In this document: piece by piece, positions 7,443 through 15,721 of the stretch
Layout of the letters: every line of letters begins with the position of its first letter
Position numbering within the stretch: position 1 is the stretch's first letter
Assembly (NCBI GenBank): GCA_025997675.1
Contig: BNUX01000044.1
Coordinates: 1-24,051 of the forward strand
Source: Spirochaetia bacterium
GTDB taxonomy: Bacteria; Spirochaetota; Spirochaetia; Treponematales; Breznakiellaceae
Length of the DNA: 24,051 nucleotides
Direction: 5' to 3'
The notes under the pieces: model-generated
What the model was told of the DNA's origin: nothing
Databases searched by the model: none
What the model saw: only the letters and a program-made list of their open reading frames with translations
Translations under genes and position numbers: made by a program

Positions 7443-9409
7443 TGGTCGATTTTGTCCAACTGCAGCGCATTATGAAGGAACAGTTGGATCAGGACCGGGC
7501 TATCAGTACCATAGAAGTCCGGGGACCCACCCTGGAAGAGGCGGTAAGCCAGGCGGCTACCCTGCTTAACTGTTCCGTCAGGCGGCTTGAATACGAAGTA
7601 TCCGAACGGGGCTTTACCGGCTTTATGGGCGCCGGGAAAAAAGACTGGACCATCAAAGCGTACCAACGGATTGTCAAGCGGTTGGATGTTGCCCAGGATG
7701 AGTCCGATGGCGCCGCCGGCGCTGAGGCGGCGGAAGCGGTTATCGAGGATAAAAACGGGTATGTCTTTGTCCAGATGCGCCATGACGGGGTGTATATCAA
7801 GGTTTCTCTGCCCACAGGCCGGGGGAAGAAGGCAAGCGCCGGTCAGGTACGGGTAGCGCTGGCTGATCGGGGCATCCATGAGTATGACCAGGCAATTGTC
7901 AATGAAGTGGTGAAAGCTGCCGATGGGGAATATGTCCGGATTGGGGATTTTCAACATAACCTGGCGAATGATGCCGTCATGACCGTGGAGATAACGGACC
8001 AGGAAATGAAGGCCCTGCTCTTTGTAGAGGCTCCGGGACCCGGGGGCTGTGATATTTCCCTGGAAACCTATCAGTCCTTTTTAAAGAGCAACAAGGTGTA
8101 TCATGGCATTGACCCGGATTTCCTGCGGGATTTTGCGGACAATCCTGTTTATGGGGAACGGGTGGTGATCGCCGAGGGTACCCAGCCGGTGAACGGGCGG
8201 GACGCCTATATCCAATACAACTTTGAAAGTGATCAGACCAAGGTGCATATCAAGGAAGGGGTTAACGGGCGGGTTGATTTTAAGGATCTTAATATCATCC
8301 AGAATGTGGTGGAAGCCCAGCCCCTGGCAAAGAAGATTCCCCCTGAACTGGGAACCACCGGCAGGACCGTTACGGGCAATCCCCTGCCCGCCAAGGATGG
8401 TAAGGACATGGCCCTGCCCCTGGGTAAAAACGTCCATGTGGGGGATGACAAGGTCACTATCATCGCCGATATAAACGGCCAGGTGGTGGAAGTTGGCGGG
8501 AAGATCAATGTGGAACCCGTTTATACCGTTGAAGGGAATGTGAACCTTAAAACCGGCAACATTATCTTCCTGGGCACGGTGATCGTCAAGGGCAGTGTGG
8601 AAGACGGGTTTTCCGTCAAAGCGGCGGGTAATATTGAAGTAAACGGGACGGTGGAAAAGGCGGAACTGGATGCGGAGGGGGATATCATTGTCCACCAGGG
8701 CATTACCGGCACTAAGGGTAACGGGATTATCCGGGCGGGGAAGTCTATCTGGGCGCGGTTTATTGAAAACACGGCAATTGAGGCGGGAAACATGGTGATA
8801 GCCCAGGACGGCATCATCAATTCCCGGGTAGACGCCTTTAAGCGTATCATCTGCCAGGGCAAGCGGGCTACCATCGTGGGGGGCTGGCTGCGGGCATCCG
8901 AGGAGATCAATGCCAAGGTTCTCGGGAGCCCCACCGCAGGTACCGAAACGATCTGCGAAGTGGGGATTGATCCGAAAACCAAGGAGCAGCTTGTCCAGCT
9001 TACGGAAAACAAGATAGCCCTGGGGAAACAGCTTGATGATATTAAACTTAATATACAGACCCTGGTCAGCATCAAGAAGCAGCGCAAATCCCTGCCGGAG
9101 GATAAGGAAGCCTACCTGAAGGAACTGGAGGATAAGCGGATGGAAACAATAACGGATATACAGCAAAACAACGAGGCCATCGCAAAAGCCCAGGATTTTC
9201 TGGCCAATCTGCAGACCCGGGGCCGGGTTTCCGCTTCAACCAAGGTATATCCCGGGGTTCGGGTGATTATCAAGGATGCCAAGGAGGATGTCCGTAACGA
9301 ATACAAGGCGGTGACCTTTATTTTGGAGGATGGCCTCGTACGGGCAGCCAAGTATGAAGAACCGGATGCGGAGACAATGAAGGGTCCCGATGGCTATACA
9401 ACCAATTGA
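7442..9409 (+). CDS. fapA: FapA/DUF342 family protein with N-terminal Jag_N domain
   Basis: This is a FapA (DUF342) polymer-like protein. Residues about 21-75 look like a Jag_N domain, as in SpoIIIJ-associated Jag: the pattern IEVRGPTLEEAVSQA, then LEYEVSERGFTGFMGAGKK. Middle residues (about 190-480) match FapA, with a DFKDLNIIQNV segment and then repeating glycine/valine strands typical of a right-handed beta-helix (for example NIIFLGTVIVKGSVEDG, IEVNGTVEKAELDAEGDI). Residues about 510-575 form a coiled coil, followed by a conserved DUF342 end. The start is ATG at 7442, sharing a base with the fliA stop; a GTG one codon earlier (7439) is also possible, and AAGGG (7428-7432) fits either. FapA genes commonly follow sigma-28 in flagellar operons; the exact biochemical role is unknown. 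Confidence 0.88.
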   Translation: MVDFVQLQRIMKEQLDQDRAISTIEVRGPTLEEAVSQAATLLNCSVRRLEYEVSERGFTGFMGAGKKDWTIKAYQRIVKRLDVAQDESDGAAGAEAAEAVIEDKNGYVFVQMRHDGVYIKVSLPTGRGKKASAGQVRVALADRGIHEYDQAIVNEVVKAADGEYVRIGDFQHNLANDAVMTVEITDQEMKALLFVEAPGPGGCDISLETYQSFLKSNKVYHGIDPDFLRDFADNPVYGERVVIAEGTQPVNGRDAYIQYNFESDQTKVHIKEGVNGRVDFKDLNIIQNVVEAQPLAKKIPPELGTTGRTVTGNPLPAKDGKDMALPLGKNVHVGDDKVTIIADINGQVVEVGGKINVEPVYTVEGNVNLKTGNIIFLGTVIVKGSVEDGFSVKAAGNIEVNGTVEKAELDAEGDIIVHQGITGTKGNGIIRAGKSIWARFIENTAIEAGNMVIAQDGIINSRVDAFKRIICQGKRATIVGGWLRASEEINAKVLGSPTAGTETICEVGIDPKTKEQLVQLTENKIALGKQLDDIKLNIQTLVSIKKQRKSLPEDKEAYLKELEDKRMETITDIQQNNEAIAKAQDFLANLQTRGRVSASTKVYPGVRVIIKDAKEDVRNEYKAVTFILEDGLVRAAKYEEPDAETMKGPDGYTTN

Positions 9410-9716
9410 TTTACAGACCCTCTTTACCCAGGTTGAAAAAGTGGGCAAGGAGCAGGCCAATCAAAAACAGGGATTGCAGCTCCAGCAATCGATCCAGGGC
9501 GCCCAAGAGCAGCGAAAGACCGACGAACGGATACAGTCGGTTAACGAGTCCCAGGATACCGGTCAGGGACCGGAACGGATTAAGGACCGTTCCCCCCGGA
9601 AGCACCGGGAATATGACGGGGACCGGGAAGATTCGGAGGAGTCGGACCAGAGGTCCGCTGATTCTTCGGTAATCCATGACCCGGCCCTGGGAAAAAATGT
9701 TGATTTAAGCGGGTAG
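9390..9716 (+). CDS. Small hydrophilic hypothetical protein of the flagellar operon
   Basis: This 108-residue protein belongs to no family I can name. It begins with a short amphipathic segment (IQPIDLQTLFTQVEKVGKEQ), continues with a glutamine-rich helix, and then is highly charged and probably disordered (many D, E, R, S). It ends with a HDPALGKNVDLSG segment. The gene starts inside the last 20 bases of fapA, with GAAGGG five bases ahead of its ATG, and stops 4 bases before the next gene, so it is embedded in the operon. A second frame over the same bases (9406-9672) lacks a ribosome binding site and is less likely. Its role is unknown. Confidence 0.75.
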   Translation: MAIQPIDLQTLFTQVEKVGKEQANQKQGLQLQQSIQGAQEQRKTDERIQSVNESQDTGQGPERIKDRSPRKHREYDGDREDSEESDQRSADSSVIHDPALGKNVDLSG

Positions 9717-9720
9717 CGTC

Positions 9721-10302
9721 ATGACCCTGTCCGTCATTTTTTCCGCCGCCAGCCTCCTAATCAGTGGTTTTGCCTTTATCTACTTCCAGGCATATCTCCG
9801 CCGCCGCACCGGCGCCGGGCGTATCCTGACGGACCTGAAGGAAGAGGCAAACGAAATTATTGCCGCTGCGGACGCCGCCACAGACCGGGACCTTACCCTC
9901 TTGGAGGACAAGGCAAAGTCCGTCAAGGCTCTGCTGGAAACCCTGGACCGCCGCATCGCCGTCTACGCCCGTGAACTGGCCCGGCGGAATACCCGGGAAT
10001 CCGCAGAAAGCGCTTACGCAGCCCTGGGCCGGGGAATCCGGTCCACGCTCACCGTCAATCCCCCCGAGCCGGAGCCTGCCGCCGTACCCGGAGACCCTGC
10101 CCCGGGTCCCGCCGCTCCCCGGTTTATTCGTTCCGCCAATCCCGTTAAAGTCAAGACGCCCCTGACCGAGCAGGTCCTGGAACTATCCCGGAACGGCTTT
10201 TCCCCGGACACCATTGCCGCCCGCCTGGGGGTGACCCTGGCGGAGGTTGACCTGGCCCTGGCGATGCCGGAGCGGAAAGAGCAGGGTGGGAAATTTGCAT
10301 AG
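9721..10302 (+). CDS. TM-anchored coiled-coil protein with C-terminal HTH-like motif (SwrB/DUF6115-like)
   Basis: This 193-residue protein has one N-terminal membrane segment (about 3-24), a long charged coiled coil (about 35-100), a proline/alanine-rich linker (about 113-135) and a C-terminal helix-turn-helix-like motif (LTEQVLELSRNGFSPDTIAARLGVTLAEVDLAL). This is the architecture of Bacillus SwrB and of DUF6115 proteins encoded just after sigma-D/sigma-28 in flagellar operons, and the position here, shortly after fliA and fapA, agrees. SwrB promotes flagellar basal-body maturation and export activation in Bacillus; a similar role here is inference. It starts 4 bases after the preceding stop with only a weak GCGGG ribosome site. 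It is the last gene before the tRNA and probably ends the operon; no clear terminator hairpin is visible. Confidence 0.75.
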   Translation: MTLSVIFSAASLLISGFAFIYFQAYLRRRTGAGRILTDLKEEANEIIAAADAATDRDLTLLEDKAKSVKALLETLDRRIAVYARELARRNTRESAESAYAALGRGIRSTLTVNPPEPEPAAVPGDPAPGPAAPRFIRSANPVKVKTPLTEQVLELSRNGFSPDTIAARLGVTLAEVDLALAMPERKEQGGKFA

Positions 10303-10306
10303 ACTA

Positions 10307-10335
10307 TTGACTCTTTTTGTATTTCCGGGTATAAA
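10307..10335 (+). promoter_or_regulatory. Sigma-70-type promoter of tRNA-Phe
   Basis: TTGACT (10307-10312), a 17-base spacer, and TATAAA (10330-10335). The start of transcription would fall about 10341-10343, just before the mature tRNA 5' end at 10346. Spacing and both hexamers are close to consensus. Confidence 0.72.
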
Positions 10336-10345
10336 CTATTTATTC

Positions 10346-10418
10346 GCCACCTTAGCTCAGTTGGTAGAGCAGCAGACTGAAAATCTGCGTGTCTGGAGTT
10401 CAATTCTCCGAGGTGGCA
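10346..10418 (+). tRNA. tRNA-Phe (anticodon GAA)
   Basis: A 73-base cloverleaf folds fully. The acceptor stem is GCCACCT/AGGTGGC, the D arm has the stem GCTC/GAGC, and the anticodon stem GCAGA/TCTGC has the loop CTGAAAA giving anticodon GAA. The variable loop has five bases and the T arm is TGGAG-TTCAATT-CTCCG. The discriminator is A, and no CCA is encoded in the gene. It has its own promoter and lies between the end of the flagellar operon and the Wadjet operon. tRNA genes are frequent integration sites, but no second copy of its 3' end was found in the window. Confidence 0.97.
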
Positions 10419-10444
10419 GTTTTAGTTTGGGAATTCCATATCTC

Positions 10445-10473
10445 TTGACAAAGCCCCAGCCTTTCCCTACCGT
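10445..10473 (+). promoter_or_regulatory. Candidate promoter of the jetABCD operon (leaderless layout)
   Basis: TTGACA (10445-10450) is a perfect -35. A 17-base spacer leads to TACCGT (10468-10473), which keeps the first, second and last bases of the -10 consensus. Transcription would begin about 7 bases later, at or next to the A of the jetA ATG (10480), so the message would have no leader. No Shine-Dalgarno precedes that ATG. Confidence 0.4.
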
Positions 10474-10479
10474 TACCCC

Positions 10480-11937
10480 ATGACCGGTGTCTTTGCCATC
10501 CTGCCTGAGAATTTCTTTTCTCCCCTGGTAGGGGGCAACCGGGAACATTACGCAGCCCTGCTGGTGCTGTACTACCGGCTGTTCCAGGAAAACACCCAGG
10601 GGCTGGAACGGGAATTGGTCATCCGCGCCTTTATGGATTACCTCGCCCTGCACCGCAGCAGCCTTGCCGACGAGGACGATGAAGGGGAGGGGCCGGAGGA
10701 TTCAGGCGAGCCGGAACTGGATTTTGAGGATAGTACGCCGGGGGTGAATGAGCCGGATCAGTCGGCCTTTAACAGCCGTCAAAAGGCGGGCCAGTTTTTG
10801 CGGCGGCTTATCAACTCAGGCTGGCTTACCGATGAAACTTTGGGGGATTATACCCGGGTTGTCAATATTACCCCCTGGGGGAAACCCTTCTTTGAATCCC
10901 TGGCCCGCCTTGACGAGGGGCTAAAAACCGAATACGAAAGCCACGTGGTGAATATCTATTCCGCCCTCTGCGGTGATGCGGTCAATGAGGCCGGGCATTT
11001 TGCGGTACTCCACGCCCACGAAGAAACCCAGGCCCTCATTGATTCCCTTAAAGTGCTATCCCAAAGTATTAAAGGGTACTATGACAAATTAAACGCCGAT
11101 GTGAATGCGGCGCAAGTTCAGGAAATTCTGCACCAACACTACGATCTCTACGCGGGGGAAGTCCTTGACACCGCCTACAAACGGCTCAAGACTTCGGATA
11201 ACGTTTCCCGGTACCGCCTTAAGATATTCAAACAGGTGGGAGAATTACTGCGCAACGAGGAATGGCTGAACGAAAGCGCCCGTAAATATTCACGGGTACG
11301 GGCGACCGGACGAACAGAGGGCAGAAAAAAACTGGAATCCATGCTGGAGGAAATACGGGACGACCTTCGGGCCGTTGACCCCCTGCAGGACGAAATAGAC
11401 CGACGTAACGCCGATTATTCCACCTCCAGCGTTGAACAGATAAAGGCCCTGTTGGAACCCGATACGACCCTTGCGGGGAAACTGGGTATTCTGGTCAAGG
11501 CGCTGTACGGCGGCGATCCGGCTTTGACAGAAGAACTGTCGCACCGGCTGCACCGCATCAGGACCTTTGCGAAGGAATCACTGTACCATCGCCGTCGCCG
11601 GGAGGAAGCGGATTTCAAACCCACGGCGGCGGCGGTGGACACGGCGGCGCTGGAACAGGCCGAGGCGGAATTCTTTGACCGCATGCGACGGCGGCTTGGG
11701 ATGAAGCGGGTCGGCGCCTGGCTTGATGAACAGGGGGGCAGGGACCGCCTCCTCTCCTCCCGTGACCTGGTCCAAGACGAAGCGTCCTTTATCCGTTTTG
11801 TCTATTCCCTCCTCTATGCCGATTCCCGGCCCAACTTTGATTATGATGTGGAAGACTTCCTGGAAGAGGACGGCAGTGATACGGTGTCTGCCGGCGGGTA
11901 TGCGATCCCCGATGTCGGGTTCCGGAGGAAGGGATGA
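10480..11937 (+). CDS. jetA: Wadjet system protein JetA (kleisin/MksF-like)
   Basis: JetA is the kleisin-like subunit bridging the JetC ATPase heads in the Wadjet complex, which senses and linearises small circular DNA. The 485-residue protein opens with a VFAILPENFFSPLVGGN segment and winged-helix-like helices. It then has a very acidic insert (about 62-94), a second helical domain (ITPWGKPFFESLARL), long helices (about 180-350) and an acidic tail (FDYDVEDFLEEDGSD). The N terminus resembles the DUF5716-type JetA rather than the DUF3375 JetA of the classical type I system; I judge this from memory of the families. No other start is possible upstream because a TAG at 10423-10425 closes the frame. 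Its stop overlaps jetB by ATGA. Confidence 0.85.
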   Translation: MTGVFAILPENFFSPLVGGNREHYAALLVLYYRLFQENTQGLERELVIRAFMDYLALHRSSLADEDDEGEGPEDSGEPELDFEDSTPGVNEPDQSAFNSRQKAGQFLRRLINSGWLTDETLGDYTRVVNITPWGKPFFESLARLDEGLKTEYESHVVNIYSALCGDAVNEAGHFAVLHAHEETQALIDSLKVLSQSIKGYYDKLNADVNAAQVQEILHQHYDLYAGEVLDTAYKRLKTSDNVSRYRLKIFKQVGELLRNEEWLNESARKYSRVRATGRTEGRKKLESMLEEIRDDLRAVDPLQDEIDRRNADYSTSSVEQIKALLEPDTTLAGKLGILVKALYGGDPALTEELSHRLHRIRTFAKESLYHRRRREEADFKPTAAAVDTAALEQAEAEFFDRMRRRLGMKRVGAWLDEQGGRDRLLSSRDLVQDEASFIRFVYSLLYADSRPNFDYDVEDFLEEDGSDTVSAGGYAIPDVGFRRKG

Positions 11938-12545
11938 ACCGGGATTTGGACGCCCTTACCCTGATACGGGAACTTTCCAATGACGAAGCGGAAAGCTTCA
12001 AAACCGCTCTGCATACCCTGTTGTCCAGGACCTTTATCATCCGGGGCATTGACAGGGAAAAGGAACTCTACGATTTTACCATCCGGAACATAGCCCTTTT
12101 TGACGCATGGTTTTCCTGCATGGACGCCGTCCTGGTGCGGGATGAAAGCCTGGGGGTAATCAGCTTCCGGGGCGCCGGGGATACCCGGCTGCGGCTGAAC
12201 CTTGATGAAACCTGCGCAGTGTTAGTGTTCAGGCAATTGTATGAAGATAAGAAACGGGAAATTTCCCTCACGGCATTTCCCGTGATTACCATTGCTGACT
12301 TTCAGCGGAAGTTTAACGCCATGACCGGCGGGGAAATTAAAAAGACCTCCCTTATTAATGTACTCCGCCGCCTCAGCGGCTGTCGGCTTATCGCGGTGGA
12401 TTCTCCGGATTTTGCGGACGGTGAAGGGCTTATCCGGCTGTATCCCAGCATCCCCTTCAGCCTTGACCGGGAAGGGATAGATGAATCCATCGCCGCCCTG
12501 GGGCGGGGGGAAACGGCAAATGATACAACCGAGGCTGAACTATGA
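11934..12545 (+). CDS. jetB: Wadjet system protein JetB (MksE/kite-like subunit)
   Basis: JetB is the small winged-helix accessory subunit that binds JetA, analogous to MukE/MksE. The 203-residue protein has an N-terminal helical segment, a central strand/helix region (LRLNLDETCAVLVFRQLYEDK, then a KREISLTAFPVITIADF stretch) and a winged-helix-like end (KKTSLINVLRRLSGCRLIAVDSPDF followed by IRLYPSIPFSL). These C-terminal features are typical of DUF4194/JetB-like proteins. GGAGG (11924-11928) precedes the ATG. Both ends overlap neighbours by ATGA (jetA upstream, jetC downstream). The sequence alone would be a weak match; the assignment leans on the context between JetA and an SMC-like ATPase. 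Confidence 0.8.
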   Translation: MNRDLDALTLIRELSNDEAESFKTALHTLLSRTFIIRGIDREKELYDFTIRNIALFDAWFSCMDAVLVRDESLGVISFRGAGDTRLRLNLDETCAVLVFRQLYEDKKREISLTAFPVITIADFQRKFNAMTGGEIKKTSLINVLRRLSGCRLIAVDSPDFADGEGLIRLYPSIPFSLDREGIDESIAALGRGETANDTTEAEL

Positions 12546-15500
12546 TTACCCTTGAACGGTTAAGGCTGGTTAATTGGCACAACTTTGAGGACGCGGTAAT
12601 TGAGATAGGCAACCATTGTCTCCTGGCGGGGGATAACGGTTCCGGCAAGTCCACCATTATTGACGCCATCCAATACGCTATGGCGGCAAATCTGCGTATG
12701 GCTAAATTCAATTCTGCTGCGGGGGAACACCGGGGCGGCGGCAGGGACCTGATGGGCTATGTGCGCCGCAAGCTGGGCAGCGAGACCACCGAATATCTCC
12801 GGGGTGACACGGTGTCCCATGTGATGCTGGAGTGGAGTGATGCTGCGAAGGGATTTTCCGCCGGTGTGTGTGTAGAGGCCTATAGCGATAACCGTTTCAC
12901 CGAACATTTCTGGATAGGTTCCGCCGTTTTAATTAAGGATATTGCGGTCATGGCGGAAGAAGGATTACCCTTGTTGTTCCGGCAGTTCAAAAACACCCTT
13001 GCTGCCCGGAAAATTGAAGTGTATGATTTAAAGAAACAGTATTTGAAGGATTTGACCGGCAGGCTGGGAGTCTGGAAGCGGCATACCGAGGTGAATCCCT
13101 ACCTGGATTCCCTGACCCGTTCCATCGGCTTTGTCCCCCTCATCTCGATCAACGAGTTTGTCTGCAATTATATCCTTGAGGATAACCCCGTATCTATTGA
13201 GGATATGAAGAAAAATCTGGAGAGCTATAAAGAGGCGGATCGTCAGGCTAAAGGGGCGATAGCAAAGATAGCGGTGCTGAAAAACATCAATGCCAAGGCG
13301 GCGGAATGGCGGAACTACGACGGTCTCATCCTGAAACAGGAATACCTGAAGCTCAGGATAGAACTGGATAACGATAAACAGCGGAAGGATACGGTTCAAA
13401 AGCGGCTTACGGACACGGAAAACAAGCTTGCCTTTATTAAGCGGGAAATTAGCTCCCTGGAACAAAAGCGCCTGGACATCGAGCAAACAATTCACGATAC
13501 CGACATGAGCCTCGCCGCCAATGACGCCCACCGGCTTTACGAGGGCATTATCGGGCGCATTGAACGGATTAAGTTGGAGCGTGTCCGGGAAGAGCAGAAC
13601 GCGGAGAAATACCGCCTCCTTAAAGACCAGTGCGAGGCTATGCTGGGCCGTCCCTTAAAAGAAAACCCGGATGATGAAAACGCTGTCCTTGAAGCGGAGG
13701 AACAGCGCTGGCGGGATGAAAGTGATGCTGCGCGCCGTAAAAAAGAGGAGGCCGCAGCATTACTGCGGGACACCCTTTCGGAACTGGCGGATCTGGAACG
13801 GGGCATACTCCGGTACCCCGATGCGCCCATGGCCCTCCGCGCCGCCCTGACACAGGCGGGGATAGAGGTGTTCTTCCTTGCGGAGGCGGCGGACATTACC
13901 GACCATCAATGGGTGGACGCGGTGGAAGGCTGGCTCAACACCCGCCGTTTTGCACTCCTGGTAAAGCCCGAAGACTTCCAGCAGGCCGTGGAAATTTACA
14001 ACGGCCTTCCCCGTTCAATCGCCGGTGCGTTTATCCCGAACCTGGAAAAGATGCGGGGCGCCGCGGCAAAGAAGGGCTCCCTGGCGGAGTTTGTGCGGGC
14101 GGAAGGGTATGCCCGTATTTATATTGATTATTCTTTAGGTGAAGTGATGCGCGCCGATTTGGCAAGCCTTAAACAGTACAAGGTGGCGGTAACCCGGGAG
14201 TGCATGACCTACAGTAATTATACCGCCTCCCGGATTAGGGAAGAGGTGTACCGCCGGCATTACCTGGGCCGTGCCGCCCTGGAGGAACGGAAAAAGTTTC
14301 TTGCCGGTGAAAAGGAACGCCTAAGCCGGGAACGGGACATGGCGGAGAAACAGGAAAAAGACGCGGCGGCCCAAAGGGAGCGTTACTACCGGGTGTTACG
14401 GACCCTGCCGGAACTGGCTTCCCTTTTACCCTCAGTTGCGGCAGTCCTGGCACTCCGGGAAAACCTGGAAAAGGCGGAGCAGGAGCTTGCCGCAGTGGAT
14501 ACCCGGTCGTTCCGGGACCTGGAGGAAAAACGGAAACAGCTTGCTGAAGAGTTAGGCTTACTGAAGGCGGATAATGACCGGCTGCATACCCAACTGGGCG
14601 GACTGACCCGGACCCTTTCCGACAGCCGGGATCAAATTGAGGAAACTATCCGTTCCCTGGAGCTCAAGGAAACTGCGGTTAAGACATTCGGGGAAGCCAA
14701 TCCCCTGATGATTGGGGAATGTGAATCCTACGCAGAGGACAAACTGTCGAAGTCAACCATAGATGAACTAACCAACACCTATGAAACTACCCTTAAAATA
14801 TTCCGCAGTACCGCCGAAACATACAAGAAACAATACAGTATCCTTGCGGTACAATACGAGCGGGAGTTTCACTACTACCTGCCCTTGGACCCGGCGGAAA
14901 ACGCGGAGGCGGAAACCCTGTTGAAGCGGCTGGAAACATCGGAGCTTCCCGAATACCGGGAAAAGATAGCCCGGGCCTATCAGGATGCGGAAAAGGAATT
15001 TAAGGAACATTTTATTTCCCGCCTCAACGAGCATATTGAAGAGGCCCGGGAAAGTTTCCGGGAAATAAACGAGATCCTCCGCACCCTGCATTTCGGGCGG
15101 GACCAATACCGGTTTGCCCTGGAGGAACTCAACGAACGGAAGGGGCAGATTGAGGTTATCCGTCAGGCCGCGCAGATTCCCTCCGCCGAGGACGGCCTTT
15201 TTTCACAGCTGGCGGACCCGGATGAACGGAAGGCCGCCCAGGATTTATTTGACCGGATTCTCAATTCCAACCTGGACTCCAAAGAGATGCGGGATATCTG
15301 CGATTATCGGACCTACTTTCACTACGACATACGGATCAGGGAAATGGATTCCCTGGACGCCGTCACGGGCAAACCGGTGGAGCTTTCCCTGACAAAGGTG
15401 ATCCGGGAAAAGTCCGGCGGGGAAACCCAAACCCCCTACTATGTAGCCATCGCCGCCAGTTTCTATCGTTTCTACAAGGCCCGTCCGGAAGAAACGGTGC

Positions 15501-15721
15501 GGCTGGTTATTTTTGACGAAGCCTTTAACCGCATGGACGACGAACGGATTGGAAAGATACTTACCTTTTATAGAGATCTGAATCTTCAGATTATTACCTC
15601 GGTGCCCCCTGAAAAAATTGAGGCCATCGCCCCCTTTATGGACCGGATCAATGTGGTGAGCCGTTACGGCAACGCAGTGAAGATTCGGGACTGCGCTATA
15701 GACGATATTGGTGAAGCATGA
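12542..15721 (+). CDS. jetC: Wadjet system ATPase JetC (SMC/MukB-like)
   Basis: JetC is the SMC-like motor that is thought to extrude DNA loops and deliver circular DNA to the JetD nuclease. The 1059-residue protein has Walker A GDNGSGKST at 30-38. A long coiled coil spans about 230-420, and a globular hinge-like domain about 425-560 (VDAVEGWLNTRRFALLV, RADLASLKQYKVAVTREC). A second coiled-coil arm spans about 570-870. The C-terminal head has the ABC signature KSGGE ending at residue 961 and Walker B VIFDEAF at 989-995. All catalytic motifs are intact. It is shorter than MukB (about 1480), as expected of JetC/MksB proteins. GAGG (12531-12534) lies 7 bases before the ATG, which overlaps the jetB stop. 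Confidence 0.92.
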   Translation: MITLERLRLVNWHNFEDAVIEIGNHCLLAGDNGSGKSTIIDAIQYAMAANLRMAKFNSAAGEHRGGGRDLMGYVRRKLGSETTEYLRGDTVSHVMLEWSDAAKGFSAGVCVEAYSDNRFTEHFWIGSAVLIKDIAVMAEEGLPLLFRQFKNTLAARKIEVYDLKKQYLKDLTGRLGVWKRHTEVNPYLDSLTRSIGFVPLISINEFVCNYILEDNPVSIEDMKKNLESYKEADRQAKGAIAKIAVLKNINAKAAEWRNYDGLILKQEYLKLRIELDNDKQRKDTVQKRLTDTENKLAFIKREISSLEQKRLDIEQTIHDTDMSLAANDAHRLYEGIIGRIERIKLERVREEQNAEKYRLLKDQCEAMLGRPLKENPDDENAVLEAEEQRWRDESDAARRKKEEAAALLRDTLSELADLERGILRYPDAPMALRAALTQAGIEVFFLAEAADITDHQWVDAVEGWLNTRRFALLVKPEDFQQAVEIYNGLPRSIAGAFIPNLEKMRGAAAKKGSLAEFVRAEGYARIYIDYSLGEVMRADLASLKQYKVAVTRECMTYSNYTASRIREEVYRRHYLGRAALEERKKFLAGEKERLSRERDMAEKQEKDAAAQRERYYRVLRTLPELASLLPSVAAVLALRENLEKAEQELAAVDTRSFRDLEEKRKQLAEELGLLKADNDRLHTQLGGLTRTLSDSRDQIEETIRSLELKETAVKTFGEANPLMIGECESYAEDKLSKSTIDELTNTYETTLKIFRSTAETYKKQYSILAVQYEREFHYYLPLDPAENAEAETLLKRLETSELPEYREKIARAYQDAEKEFKEHFISRLNEHIEEARESFREINEILRTLHFGRDQYRFALEELNERKGQIEVIRQAAQIPSAEDGLFSQLADPDERKAAQDLFDRILNSNLDSKEMRDICDYRTYFHYDIRIREMDSLDAVTGKPVELSLTKVIREKSGGETQTPYYVAIAASFYRFYKARPEETVRLVIFDEAFNRMDDERIGKILTFYRDLNLQIITSVPPEKIEAIAPFMDRINVVSRYGNAVKIRDCAIDDIGEA

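Noticed and set aside
8081..9166. 361-codon minus-strand frame opposite fapA
   Set aside because: It is a shadow of the real fapA frame; no ribosome site or recognisable domain.
9406..9672. Alternative 88-codon plus-strand frame overlapping the small operon gene
   Set aside because: It has no ribosome site and its product is arginine/serine-rich noise, while the frame from 9390 has GAAGGG correctly spaced.
10247..10483. 78-codon frame running through tRNA-Phe
   Set aside because: It translates the tRNA gene and has no start signal; the tRNA fold is unambiguous.
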